A stretch of DNA of 64,000 nt from the NCBI RefSeq assembly GCF_021130785.1, contig NW_025778062.1:1-64000 (forward strand). The letters are read 5' to 3'. The translations under genes and the position numbers were made by a program. How positions within the stretch are numbered: position 1 is the stretch's first letter; each line of letters starts with the position of its first letter. The notes under the pieces were generated by a model that did no database searches, was not told the DNA's origin, and saw only the letters and a program-made list of their open reading frames with translations. Shown in pieces: positions 23,254 through 33,975 of this stretch. This stretch comes from Homalodisca vitripennis (lineage: Eukaryota > Arthropoda > Insecta > Hemiptera > Cicadellidae).

Positions 23254-24309
23254 TTATGTTTGCGATAATTTTTTGGAATTCCCAGTGCTTTTACTATCTC
23301 TAAAATTAGTCTTATCTCTATTTACATTTGTACCTTGCCGGCCAGCTAACTTAGAACGACACACTTTTGCTATGTGGTTTTGTTTACCACAGAAATGACA
23401 CTTCACACCTAATAACCTGCACTGTGAACGGAAATGCCCTGTGAGGCCACAACATAAAACATTGCGCACTGCCACTGCCACCTGGCGGAGATCGCCGCTG
23501 CCATCCAGAAGGCCCTGGTGACGTGCCGCCGCTGACCTTGGCTGTTCCCCCTGCTCCCTTCCAGGCCGCTCCAGCGTTGTCGCTCCGTGCTGTCTGGGAA
23601 TGCGTCTGGGAATGCGGTGCGCCATTTCCGAATCTCCCCCTCCTGGCCACCACGCTGCTCAACTGATGGATCCGCTCGGGTCTTCCGACTGATAGAGCTG
23701 CCGCCGATTTTTCTGCTTGCTCCATTGAAAGCACTATTTTGGTCGCTTGCTCGAACGTTAACGAGGCTTCCGATAACAGTTTTTGTTTGGCACTTTCACT
23801 TCTGATGCCACTCACCAGTCTGTCTCTCAAGTAATCATTTAGCGACGCGCCAAAGTCACAATGGGTTGTCATTTTTTTCAAATTTGCAATATAACTCGGC
23901 AACCGACTCGCCTTCCAACTGTACTCGCTTACTAAAACGATATCGCTCCGCGATGAAGCTAGGAGTCGGGAATAAATGTTTTTTGCACAAGTTGCACCAT
24001 TTCAATTAAATGTCTTTTTCCGACGGTTTATTAGGAGTGCACAGGTCTCTCAACAAACTATACGTTTTTACTCCTATCACAGTTAAAAGCGTACTGACCT
24101 TTTTTACCCCGTCAATGCTATTACAGTCCCACAAACAGCTCAAAACGTTCGATGTATGACGCCCAGGTTTCAACTGACCCGTCATATTCCCGATAACCGC
24201 CTATTTGCGCCATTATATTAGTTACAGGAAACGGTAGTTCGTCTAATTGTACTTGCCACATCAACTCGTTAGCTAAAATAATTTGGTTGCACACTACACT
24301 TCCTCCCAC
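23254..24309 (-). pseudogene. Gypsy B gag (capsid + two zinc knuckles, frameshifted)
   Basis: The N terminus (24309-24121) has MAQIGGYREYDGSVETWASY followed by ERFELFV, the typical start of mag-type gag. After a break come VIGVKTYSLLRDLC, then YIANLKKMTTHCDFGASLN and LRDRLVSGIRSESAKQKLL (from 23902). The nucleocapsid end (23625-23254) has CGLTGHFRSQC and CHFCGKQNHIAKVC; the first knuckle has an altered opening Cys pair. The product would form the virus-like particle and bind element RNA. Three frames are used, consistent with indels rather than deep decay. Confidence 0.87.
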
Positions 24310-24505
24310 ACTAATTGGTTTGAAACTTAAGAAAATTTGTACTGTTAATCTCCGTGATGTTCACTCGCCATTTTGTGATGTTCACTCGATCAAAACTGTC
24401 CTCGTGTTGTTCGCGCACGTGGTGTTCACTGTTGATGTCCAGCGGCGATGTACACTCGGAATTTTCGCACTAATACTAATTTCCACAAATCCTCTCGTCG
24501 CCATT

Positions 24506-24844
24506 TGTGATGTTCGTGGCCGGTGGTAATAATACTGGGTAATTAAATTACACCAATTAAAGGAAACTATTGTACTACATCTTGGTCGGGAGGACGCGGG
24601 TTTTACGGACCGTGGGTAAAAACTGGACTGGGCAGAACACTCGCTGCTGGAATGGTAAAGGAACGTTGGCGGGGAGAAGTGGCGTGACCTCAGTAGCCAA
24701 TAGGATTTATTCAAACAGTATGGTCTCATATTACGTCACATACATATAACCGCCAACGGCCAGATCGATAATCAACATTCCTATCTTTACAAATATATTT
24801 TAGATAGCTGACTATTTATATTAGATTCAGATATGTACACCACA
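24506..24844 (-). repeat. Gypsy B 5' LTR
   Basis: 339 bp, starting on the minus strand TGTGGTGTACATATC. The PBS follows immediately at lower coordinates. It is flanked on the right by GATGT (24845-24849). Confidence 0.95.
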
Positions 24845-24849
24845 GATGT

Positions 24850-26297
24850 AAAGAATGTTTAGTTTAGATAATGATTATTAAATGTGTAATATACCACTTC
24901 ATTTTCTGATTTGCATAAATGTCAGGTTGTTATGTTCATGTTTTAAATGTTAACCTTTAACTATATCGAGGTATTTTAGATAAGGTACGGTATCCCTGAC
25001 TAAATCAATTGTGTATATAAAAAGATAATTAGTTTATTTGTAGAATTGATAAATGTAGTTTAAGTAATAAGGTGCCATGGGCTTACTTTGATTAAAATGT
25101 ATGTTAAAATATTAGTGGGTAATACATGATTTGGGTAATAAATATTTGTATAATTGTCATATATTTGTTATATAGAATTAGTGATAAAAAAAAAAATGAG
25201 AACAAATGTGAATGCTTTATTTGTTGATGATTTGTCTAGTTAGTAGGGATAATTTCGTCTTAAACAAGTAACATAAGATTAGAAGAGCTCTAGTAGTTGG
25301 AACACGCTTGCAACAAGGTCGCAGGCCGCTGACCCCGAGGGTCAGGCCACTGCGCCGGAAGGCCTCTGCTGACCACAGCTACTTATATCACGTAGCCATC
25401 TGGAGGTGCACTGTTCCAGCTCAAAAACTTTGTACTCCATTGCATGGAGATTACTTAAGTAGGTATAAACCGATCCAAATGGTATCAAATCCCGGACACA
25501 TATGTAATTAAATTATTTGGGAAAAATAGAGAGTGTTAGTGTTAGTAATAAATTGAGATTCCCTTAGTTTTAGTAGTTGTAATTTTCTAATTTGAAGTAA
25601 ATATGTAATAAGCAATTTATATTTTAGAAGTAATAAAAAAAAAAAAAAGGTGTTGTACTCCGCAAACTTGTATATTTATATGGCAAATAATGATATGTAA
25701 GGGATGTTTTATTGGTAACTTTTACATTTTTAGTTAGGTTAGCGTAGGCTCTATAACAGATTCCCCACGGCTATTATTTCAATTTTGGATGTTTTAAATT
25801 TGAGCGATATTCATATTTGTGTGTGTCTTAACTCCTTTTAAATTTAGGTAATAATATCCAGGTGAAACAAATTAGAAGGGGAAAACAAAATATTGTAAGT
25901 CCTTTTGATGTACTTAGATAGGGAAATCGTTCGTGGCATTCGTCTCCCGTTCGTTCGCGTCCCATACTGAACTGGGAAGCTTAGAACTGTGAACATTCCA
26001 GTGTGAAGAATGTGCGTTAGAAATTAAGAAGAGGACTAATACTTTTGGGTCACACGCCAAAGGAGACGTGTCATGGACATAATGCTGTGCCCAGCAGTGA
26101 AGCTACGGTTACCATCAACTGAACATTAAACACTAGACCTTAGAGGTGAAAACAGTGACGAGCTCATAAGAGGAATGTGAGGAACGGAAGGAGGCGCAGT
26201 CACGTCAAGGCCGACTCCAGGATGGCGTTCCTGGTGCAGCTACTCCGAGACCCGATGGGGATGCCTAAGCAGAGATTCATAACCGTAGCTTCCCTTT
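24850..26297 (+). other. non-coding inside of Gypsy A, right
   Basis: AT-rich DNA between element B and A's purine tract. It has short poly-A runs and no pol motifs, confirming that A lacks RT and integrase. Confidence 0.6.
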
Positions 26298-26309
26298 AAG
26301 AAGGGGGAG
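26298..26309 (+). promoter_or_regulatory. Gypsy A polypurine tract
   Basis: AAGAAGGGGGAG lies directly before the 3' LTR, the expected place for priming plus-strand DNA synthesis. Confidence 0.75.
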
Positions 26310-26653
26310 TGTGACGACGGGGCCCTTTTCCCGCCGTCTGATGTGGAGAGGGAGAGGTCAACACGGAACACCTGATGTTGTGCAGTCGAGGAGGTGTCGT
26401 CTATGGGTAGAGACATTGCGTGTGGTGAGAGCGGACCGGGGACGTGCGGTGGCGCGGCACGAGCGGCGGCGATGCTACGGACGGTTAGATAGGTTTAGGT
26501 GGTAGAATGTGATGAATAAATGATGTTGTTTTAAGAAGAGTGAGTAGTTATTTGTTACGTACCTCGTCACGGCCAAGCAGAGTGTATGGAGCAGCCCCAA
26601 GGACTAACAGGGTGAGTTATAGTAGAAATAACTTGATCACACAGTACGTGACA
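26310..26653 (+). repeat. Gypsy A 3' LTR
   Basis: 344 bp, otherwise identical to the 5' LTR apart from three missing single bases (T and C runs near the start, one T near position 155). Confidence 0.95.
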
Positions 26654-26919
26654 ATATTTATGATTATTTATTATTGCTGTTATTTTGTTTATAATTTTAT
26701 TATAGTTACGTTGTTATATCTATATATATGTATCTGTTGTTTATCTTTAGGCTTAATTATCTATTTAATGGGAACTATTTTGAGTGGAACACTGGACTGG
26801 ACTGGATTATATTTGATTGTGTGGATATTATTGCATGTCATCTTGATTTAAACATGCACAATGTAATTGGGTGTGTAACCTGTATTGTTGCATGTAAATA
26901 AAATAAATAAATTAAATAA
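26654..26919 (+). mobile_element. LINE 3' fragment, right part
   Basis: This continues the LINE 3' UTR interrupted at 16163; ATAT at 26654-26657 is the duplicated target site. It ends in an A/T-rich tail of AAAT-like units (26894-26919), as does the related copy at 58888. Confidence 0.85.
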
Positions 26920-26958
26920 CTTTTTAAGAAAAGATATTATCTGCCTGCATTCCAATTC

Positions 26959-27093
26959 ATGCAAAGAGGAAGATTGAACTCTCCAATTTTGAAATTTATA
27001 CTGATGCAAAGAGGAAGACTGAACTCTCCAGTATTGAAATTCACATTAATGCAAAGAGGAAGAGTGAACTTTCCAGTACTGCATCTTTTAAGT
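26959..27093. repeat. 45-bp tandem repeat, three copies
   Basis: Units begin ATGCAAAGAGGAAGA at 26959, 27004 and 27049. The period is 45 bp (15 codons) and the copies differ by a few substitutions. The minus strand is open across them, with a repeated L-P-L-C-I/M motif. No protein family was recognised. It directly follows the LINE tail. Confidence 0.85.
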
Positions 27094-27179
27094 GTCTCAT
27101 GATAGTGGTTGGCATACTCAGTTACATATAAGTTTTGTTTAGATATTGCAAAAACATTTCTCTGAAATATGAGTATCAC

Positions 27180-29005
27180 CTATTGATAGTTTAAATCGTT
27201 GGGAAAATGTAATGGAATATTTATTACAATTATTAATATTTATTAATTTTGGTTCATGTTTAGAAACAAGGCCTACACTTTGGCTAGCAATGATTCAAAG
27301 AGCAGTTAGAGAGTTAAAATGTTGTTTCATTGACACATCTGTACATTTTAACAATTGTGTCTGCTGTGGATGAGCTCTGTTTTGTAACAGATGCTTGTGT
27401 TAATGCTTCAAAAGTTAAAATTACTTCTATTATAATCTAAAATACCTGAACGGTGAAACAAAATTTTCTGAGATGGTCGAAAAGCAATCTGGAAGCGTCT
27501 AAACTGGCACGGACTTTATCCTCTCGCACTACTTCTGCTAATACCATCGTCTCTATTTTCAGCACACATCGTGACCACACATCTCCACCCCTGCAAGAAA
27601 ATACTACAAGCTATTTAGCCGTAGCTTTATATTCTCCACGCTCTCCATCCTTCCTAGCAAACTATAAGAAATTCTGAAAACTATAATATTTGAATTTCCT
27701 TATTCTCCCAATCGGATTTGATCAATAAAAAACTCATCAGAGAGAATTCAGAAAGGAAGGTTTGTGCCAAATTATACCAAAATCAGTTTAAAAATAAGGC
27801 TCACAATATCCACACAACATTCTAGATAGTTAGAGATGTGCTGTTTTTTTAATAGCCCAGTTGTAGTAAAATCTACAACTCTCAATACATCAAGTCATTC
27901 TTAATCAATTCTGATAACTCATATGATAAAAAAGAATACAAAGATCGATCATTTTGCACCTCAAAAAAGATGCAGCACACCGAGTTTACTCCACAAAGAA
28001 ACATGCAAAAGACCATGTCACAAATGATGTACATTGTTTTAAAGTGTAATGTAAAATGTACATCCAGTAAAGTCCAAATCCCAGCTTAAAAATAAGAACT
28101 TTCTATTATAATAATTGATAACTGGATTTTCTCTTTATCATTCATCTCTGCAAAACAACCCCTTTAAAATAATGTACTCCTGCACTGCGCTTAAGATTCA
28201 ATTTTTTGCTCAACTCCTTGTAGACCATCCTCCATTGGATGTAGAGAGTCAATAACTACCTTGAAAACTATTTATTAAGTCCAGTATTCACTTTCTAAGC
28301 TTACCTTTCACAACTTGATCCAAGACAAGAATATTAAACTATCTAGAACAGGACCTACATACATTGTAAAGGTTTTAAACTTTAAACCGGCGTAATTTTT
28401 TAAAGAGTGAATCCTTTCAGGTCAGATTTGCGGCATTGTATTCTACTAATAGAGACCTTTAATTTGATGTACTGCTTGATCTATGCTCTAATTTAAGAGT
28501 TCCTTCTGACTCCTTGAGGATCACCTCCCGACATGACAAAAAATTTTAGTTCATTCAAAAAGTAGATTTATAGGTGCAGTAATGATGTACCAAGTTTTAT
28601 TGCTTTACCTGTAATCGTTCGTAAATTATCAAGCCCGTACAGAACTTTTTTACACACTGTATATATCTTTATTCACATACTACAGATAAGGTAGACATTA
28701 TTTTTTTTATGTATTTATAAGGATTCAAATCTTTAAGTTAAACAAAATCTGCAATGAGAAGCGATCATTATTTAGTAGACTTATCTGTAGTTACTGGAAA
28801 GAAATGGGTGTTATTAATAGATAATTTTAAGAACTAAATTGTGAATATTTTATGGAATATAGGATTGGAGCATAGATGTTAAAATATCCTACTAGAGCAC
28901 TATGTTAACAAACAGGGTGAGTAAAATGTCTCATCTTATAAATGAGAACCCCGTGACGGAAAGGTTAAAATGTATTTTTAACTGATGTGTGAGCAATAAA
29001 CTTAC
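27180..29005. other. AT-rich intron without recognised genes
   Basis: Host intron between the LINE/tandem-repeat block and the 29006 exon. Only short unconvincing open frames; no repeat family was recognised by eye. Confidence 0.5.
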
Positions 29006-29273
29006 ATATCCTCATCGATGAGGTTCATGTAAAGCCTCCCATACTTGGAGGCTGCAAAGGAATCATACAATATCTGCATAAGGTTGCTCTTGATTATGCT
29101 GTTCTTCATGACCCCGATAAACAGCACGAGGCCCGGCAACTTCTCATCGGTTATGAAATCGGGAGGAGCAACTTTCAACTTCTTAACTTTTACCTCTCCA
29201 ACTGAATCTTCCTCTAGCTTTCGTTTCTTATCCGTGCTGTGATCTGAGGTGGACAATGTAGGAGTGACTTCTT
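29006..29273 (-). CDS. host gene exon with basic patch and repeated module
   Basis: The acceptor is TTTGCAG (AG 29275-29274) and the donor is GTAAGT (29005). It joins the 33572 exon through a split Glu codon (G+AA) and the 4921 exon through a split Met codon (AT+G). An S/T-rich start is followed by DKKRKLEED and KVKKLK, a possible nuclear localisation signal, and then by the module LPGLVLF...LMQILYDSF...KYGRLY..LIDED. This matches the 56987 exon (LPGFTLF...FMALIDSF...KFGQLE..NED). Confidence 0.9.
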
Positions 29274-30230
29274 CTGCAAATAACATTAATATTTTTAATA
29301 GAGAGAAAAGGCGCCACAGACAAATGCAGAAAGATGGTTAAAACCATGGTTTATTTCAAGCCCTTTTATCGACAAGAAAAAAGTAGAAAAAAAGTTTTTT
29401 CTTATCTATTTAGGTTTTAGTAACTCTTGAGGCTATGATTAGTGACTCCAAATAAGTAATTAATTTTTGTGATAATAATTTACTATACAATAGTTGCACA
29501 TTCCTTTTGTACCTAAAATTTAAAAATCATGTATGTGAAATTTAAATTATACATAATTACATTTTCTAAACTACTGGTTCTTTTTACTGGTACACAGGGC
29601 ACAACTGGATACTCGTGGTAAAGTAAACAAAAATTAAAACCATTATACATTTTTCAAATTTTCACTTGGACACAAACATCAATACAAGCTTAATGGAATT
29701 ATAATGCAATTACATGAAACAGTTGTATATGGTTACTTTTTCTTTGTATAAAAATGTATCCTTCATGGACATAGAAATTATCGTCAAAAAATATAAATAT
29801 TTTCAAAAATCGATAGTTAGGAAGTCATGGCTGATGTACAAGGTCCAGTTTTTAACAATAAAAGTTACCTTGATAAAAAAATAAATAAAAATTCAAGTAG
29901 TAACATACAATTGTTTTATCACGTACAAGAGATAAATAAACATTTTATTTTTTTTCATACAAATAGAAGGATTTGTTACAGCATTTTGATAGGAACCTCT
30001 TCATGATGTGATGCTAGGGCATAGAGTCAACCTGTCACAGCATTTTGAAGCTCTTCATGATCAGTAATGCGCTGGGATACAGCCACTTCTTCATGTATGC
30101 AAACTAATTAAAAAATGTGAAAAATACTTGTAGCCAAGTTCAGTAAGAGTAAACTTCAGAATAATAGTCGTACCACCATGGTATGGTTCTCATGTACTTT
30201 CTCATTAACTCTACCTGAGATTAATTTTTT

Positions 30231-30415
30231 TATTAAAGGGGAGACTGATCTCCTTTTAATCTTTATTCTAACCATCATCATGGGCCACTGGCCTGTGGAA
30301 GCATCTTATCCATAGAATAAGTGACAGAGTCCGTACAGTACAAGGTAGAGAGTAACAGGATCTGAACCTGTGCTGTCTTTAACTCAATATATTAAAGCGC
30401 TCAGCCATTCACACT
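30231..30415 (-). repeat. tRNA-derived SINE, copy 1
   Basis: The minus-strand head has an A box (TGGCTGAGCGC, 30397-30407) and a B box (GGTTCAGATCC, 30358-30368). The body carries CACAGGCCAGTGGCCCATGA (30279-30298) and ends in a short AGGAGA...TCTCC hairpin and an A-rich tail. Head, body and tail match the copy at 57666-57880, so it is a real family transcribed by Pol III and mobilised by a LINE. Confidence 0.85.
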
Positions 30416-30694
30416 CCCAAGTCACTCAATCTATATTAAAAGGTGTTCTCATTGTATTATCAGGTGCACTACAATATTTTGGGCATGATCCCAAAGCACA
30501 GCAAAGCAACTGAGTTTTCTACACACCAGTGAATGTTAAAATAATAAAAATGATATTAGAAAAGAGTTATTGCAGCCCTAAGGCACAGTTTACTATTCTG
30601 TAATAAAAAAATAATAGTCCACTTAGATTTTTTTAAACTTGTCACACAAATTAATTTGCACCTGATAACATTGTTATACAATATTGTTGTAATA

Positions 30695-32459
30695 TTAACC
30701 CTTTTAACCCCAGCCATTTTTCCATGGACTTGCCAGAAAGCCCATGGCGATAAGGGACCGTAGTGCAGAATTGAGGGAAAATTCATCTAGTTTTCTTATT
30801 TTTGAAGATAATTTTTAGGTCTTTGTTTTAAATTGTTCACAAATAAGTGTACTCTTAGATGTAATAGTTAAAAAGTACTTTTACAGAATGATTTGTTTTT
30901 TTTTTTAGCGTATTTATACATAAATTTTTTTATATTTTTTATAGTTTGAACATACATAAACGGTAGAAAAAAAAAATTGTAGCCCCTGAAAAATGAAGCA
31001 ATTTTGTTGTACACATATTTCTTACTACACACACAAAATTTTAAGAACTTTCCTTGATAAACGCAGGAGATATATCCAATTAATTGTATTGCTGCATAAG
31101 CACTTCTTCATATATTTCCACATACACGTCAGTAGAAGTATACAGATATGTTTACTTGTTTTTGCACTTTTGAAATAATAACAATTTTATTGTAAAATAA
31201 CACAAACTAATTGTAATGGTTTGTAAGACTAAAACTTGTTTAATTTTTCAAAAAAGTAAAAGAAATAATATTTAAAATATATACATTTTATATAAACAAC
31301 TCAATTCATTGTCTTCAAAAATAGCACATTCACCACTAATAATAGGGTACTTTGGGATTATACCGACCACACTAGTTGTATGAAGAACACAAAAATATAA
31401 ATTTATAGAAACAAACATGATAGAACGAAAAAACAACTCTTTAATTACAAAATTACAAGCATTTCCAGGCATTGTGATCGGTATTGTTGTCGCTGTTATC
31501 TTATCTTTCTCGAGAATCCCGATTACGACAGGCCACGCGGCATCACATGATTTGAACGGTACATAATTGCCTTTCCATTACAATTCAATTTATATTTCTG
31601 ATCAGATCCTCTAGAATTTGATATTTTACTGATAGGTACTATCTCGAGGGATGTTTTTCTTTCGTTGACATCAGCGCAAAGGCATAGCACTCGCATTTTG
31701 GGTGGCGGAGTGTGATCAAGAATAAAAACAAGTTTTGAGTGTTTTTTCAATGAAGAGTTTAGATTTAGTTTGATCATGTTTGTTTTTATTGAATTTTTGT
31801 GTTTGGAGAAATGTAAAGGTAAAACACGGAAGTACAACAAAGCGACGCACCAGCTGAACGGGCGGCGAGACTCTGCAATCACGTTATCAACTAGACCGCT
31901 CGACTTTGACCTCTGTCTGAGGATGGGGAGGGGTTTGCGATAAGACAATTCCTGTTTTATAATATTGTTCCACGCTAATCTAGTAATCAGTAGAAGCAAA
32001 ATGTCAAATAACGATTCATGTATGGGTGTGGTCGGTATAATCCCAAAGTACCAGTGTTATCAAAGTGTTTTCACTCACTGGTAACTTTTCTCTACGACGT
32101 TTACTCATGTTTTTTACTAATAATACAATAAATCACACGAAAAACAACCGCTTTCAATCACGCAAACTAATTGAGGTTATAAGTCAGCATACAACAACAA
32201 TGCAACTGAAGTCGTCTGACAGTTGACATCGACAAATAAACTACGCTCAATGACGACGAAATACGATGCCAATCGGAAGGTTTATTGTTTTTGCATGTAG
32301 CCCGTTTCTTCACCGACTATTACACTGAAACTGATGGCATTTGGACATATTATTAGCCAGCTACATTAAATTCTCGAGACGTCCGGTATATCGGACGTTG
32401 GGCATTTTAGCTAGACCACCTCTGTCCGATATATCGGACGCCGGGGCTAAAAGGGTTAA
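30695..32459. mobile_element. piggyBac-type non-autonomous DNA transposon
   Basis: TTAA at 30695-30698 and 32456-32459 flanks termini CCCTTTTAACCCCAGCC (left) and, inverted, CCCTTTTAGCCCCGGCG (right), 14 of 17 matching. TTAA duplication with CCC termini defines the piggyBac superfamily. The inside (30699-32455, 1757 bp) has no transposase. Near the right end lie two palindromes, CGTCCGGTATATCGGACG (32380-32397) and GTCCGATATATCGGAC (32424-32439). A further inverted-repeat element lies inside at 31346-32052. Confidence 0.82.
31346..32052. mobile_element. nested inverted-repeat element of unknown superfamily
   Basis: A perfect 27-bp inverted repeat (31346-31372 and 32026-32052, beginning GGTACTTTGGGATTATACCG) bounds 707 bp inside the piggyBac-type element. 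The minus strand holds a 158-codon open frame (31999-31523) with no recognised motif. No clear target duplication was found, so the superfamily is undetermined. Confidence 0.65.
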
Positions 32460-33049
32460 GTTATTGTACAACAAAGTGCAATATGAGCTAAAATTATAAT
32501 AGTTACAGTAAACAATATAGTACAGCCAAATGAATACAATACTTGTAACTATTACCTCTTACAACCGTTAAATATTGTACTGTTACCTATGAGGTGTGTT
32601 ACTAAAATATTTTACACCAGACCAATTACTGTTATTTTGACCTAGATATATTTACCACAAATCTGAGATGTTGAATGATTTGCAAGATCTAATCCAAAAG
32701 GAATCAAATTCAGTTGAAATGTTATCTCGATTTTAGAGTCATCCTTCCTTGTGAACTTCAGGTAGTTGTTTCACAAGTTGTTGTCTCCCTTCTTTTCACA
32801 TCATCATCATTGGTTTCTGTCACTAACATTACAGCTAAGCTGTACAACTTACAGATACTTTAAGTTACAACACATTTAATATTGAATTTTATACATGTTC
32901 CATTTGTATACATGTGTTAGTTCTTCTGAACTAAACATGATTGTCTCAATTAGATAAGTCATATGAACTACCAGTTCACCCAGACATTTTCCTCTAGACC
33001 AGTATAATACGCACATTTCAAAATGTCACTTTCATCTTACTTATGAGTT

Positions 33050-33535
33050 TCAACTAATACCCAGCAGGGATCACTTCTGGCTGGTTTATACCTTCCAGTT
33101 GAACCCACCACTGGACACAGCAAAAACCGATGTCATTTGAATCTGGGCAACCTTATGGATGTCCAGGAGCAGCACATCACTAACAGCAAATGTCGAGATT
33201 CTGGAGTTTATGGACAATTCGATAGGTCTAGCCTATTGTGGGAGATGACTGTTGGAGTTGGTGGGATTTGTTCCCTAACCTCAGAGGTTCTTGCTAGCCT
33301 CAACAAGGGTGTGCCACCCCCTGCCTACTTTGACTGGAGAGGCTGGTACAGAGCTGGCCTCCCCTTCTTCTGGGGAGACATGACTTTGAGATGTAGTGCC
33401 CTAATTCTTCCTCATGGATCTCGATAGGAGGCAGCCCCTACTCCCTAACCTTACCCATCCTGAATACCCTGTCATTCCGGAAGCAGCGCAAAGGTTCTTA
33501 CAGGACTAAGTGCAATTTATAAGCTTCTCGTCCTA
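33050..33535. repeat. GC-richer repeat-like insertion, unclassified
   Basis: Base composition changes sharply from the AT-rich intron. An open frame at 33137-33427 has no family match. The end, with GGAAGCAGCGCAAAGG and GACTAAGTGC, looks like a LINE 3' UTR, possibly RTE-type. It ends only about 40 bp from the host exon at 33572. Confidence 0.35.
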
Positions 33536-33571
33536 AGAGAAAAAAAGTTTTAACTGAACTGTATAGTTTAC

Positions 33572-33612
33572 CTGTAGGAATCTTCATATCTGTACGATTC
33601 TCTGAGATTGAC
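33572..33612 (-). CDS. host gene short exon (41 bp)
   Basis: The acceptor is TTGCAG (AG 33614-33613) and the donor is GTAAAC. Incoming phase 2 from 39906 makes AG+G (Arg), then SISENRTDMKIPT, and the leftover G pairs with AA of the 29006 exon. Both phases fit exactly, which supports this small exon. Confidence 0.8.
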
Positions 33613-33975
33613 CTGCAATTAAACATAAAAACATTAGTGCTGTCAATGGAACAATGCAAGCTAAACAATCTATACAAATTCAGCTTACAACACAAGAACG
33701 ATCTGTTGAATGACAGTTCTGGATTGATGGTCCAGTCAGCAGAAACTCTTTTGCATAGCAATATGAAAAACTTTTTCCGTTCCAATTCTTCATCATTTTG
33801 GAGTCAACTGAAACAGTCACATGCTTGCAAGAAAATACATGGAATACAAATACGACAAATACAAGAGGTGATAAAAACATTCAGGACTGAATTAAAACAA
33901 ATTTATTACACAGCATTGAACATTGACTATTTCTTTAAAACTACCCACCTTGGAAAGGACTGCTGGAAAAACCTT

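Larger units (their letters stand above)
19297..24844 (-). mobile_element. Gypsy LTR element B (mag-like), nested antisense in A
   Basis: Two 339-bp LTRs (24506-24844 is the 5' LTR, 19297-19635 the 3' LTR) are flanked by perfect 5-bp duplications GATGT (19292-19296 and 24845-24849). They start TG and end CA in both orientations. PBS TGGCGACGAGAGG follows the 5' LTR on the minus strand (about 24491-24503), and a purine tract lies at 19636-19647. Gag then pol (protease, RT, RNase H, integrase) follow, broken by several frame shifts. Gag resembles the mag lineage. It inserted into element A after A had inserted. Confidence 0.93.
16164..26653 (+). mobile_element. Gypsy LTR element A: gag-only, host of element B
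   Basis: LTRs of 347 bp (16164-16510) and 344 bp (26310-26653) run TG...CA and are flanked by the 4-bp duplication ATAT (16160-16163, 26654-26657). A PBS-like TGGTGGAGGTGCCGGG starts at 16516 and a purine tract AAGAAGGGGGAG (26298-26309) precedes the 3' LTR. The inside holds gag (17169-18327) and a short pol start. RT, RNase H and integrase are absent. Without element B (19297-24844 plus 5-bp duplication) it measures about 4.94 kb. This fits a non-autonomous, TR-GAG-like element that must borrow pol in trans. The LTRs differ by three one-base indels and no substitutions. Confidence 0.93.

Noticed and set aside
31523..31999. 158-codon open frame as a confident gene
   Set aside because: It lies wholly inside an inverted-repeat element, has no recognised motif and no support for expression; recorded only as content of that element.
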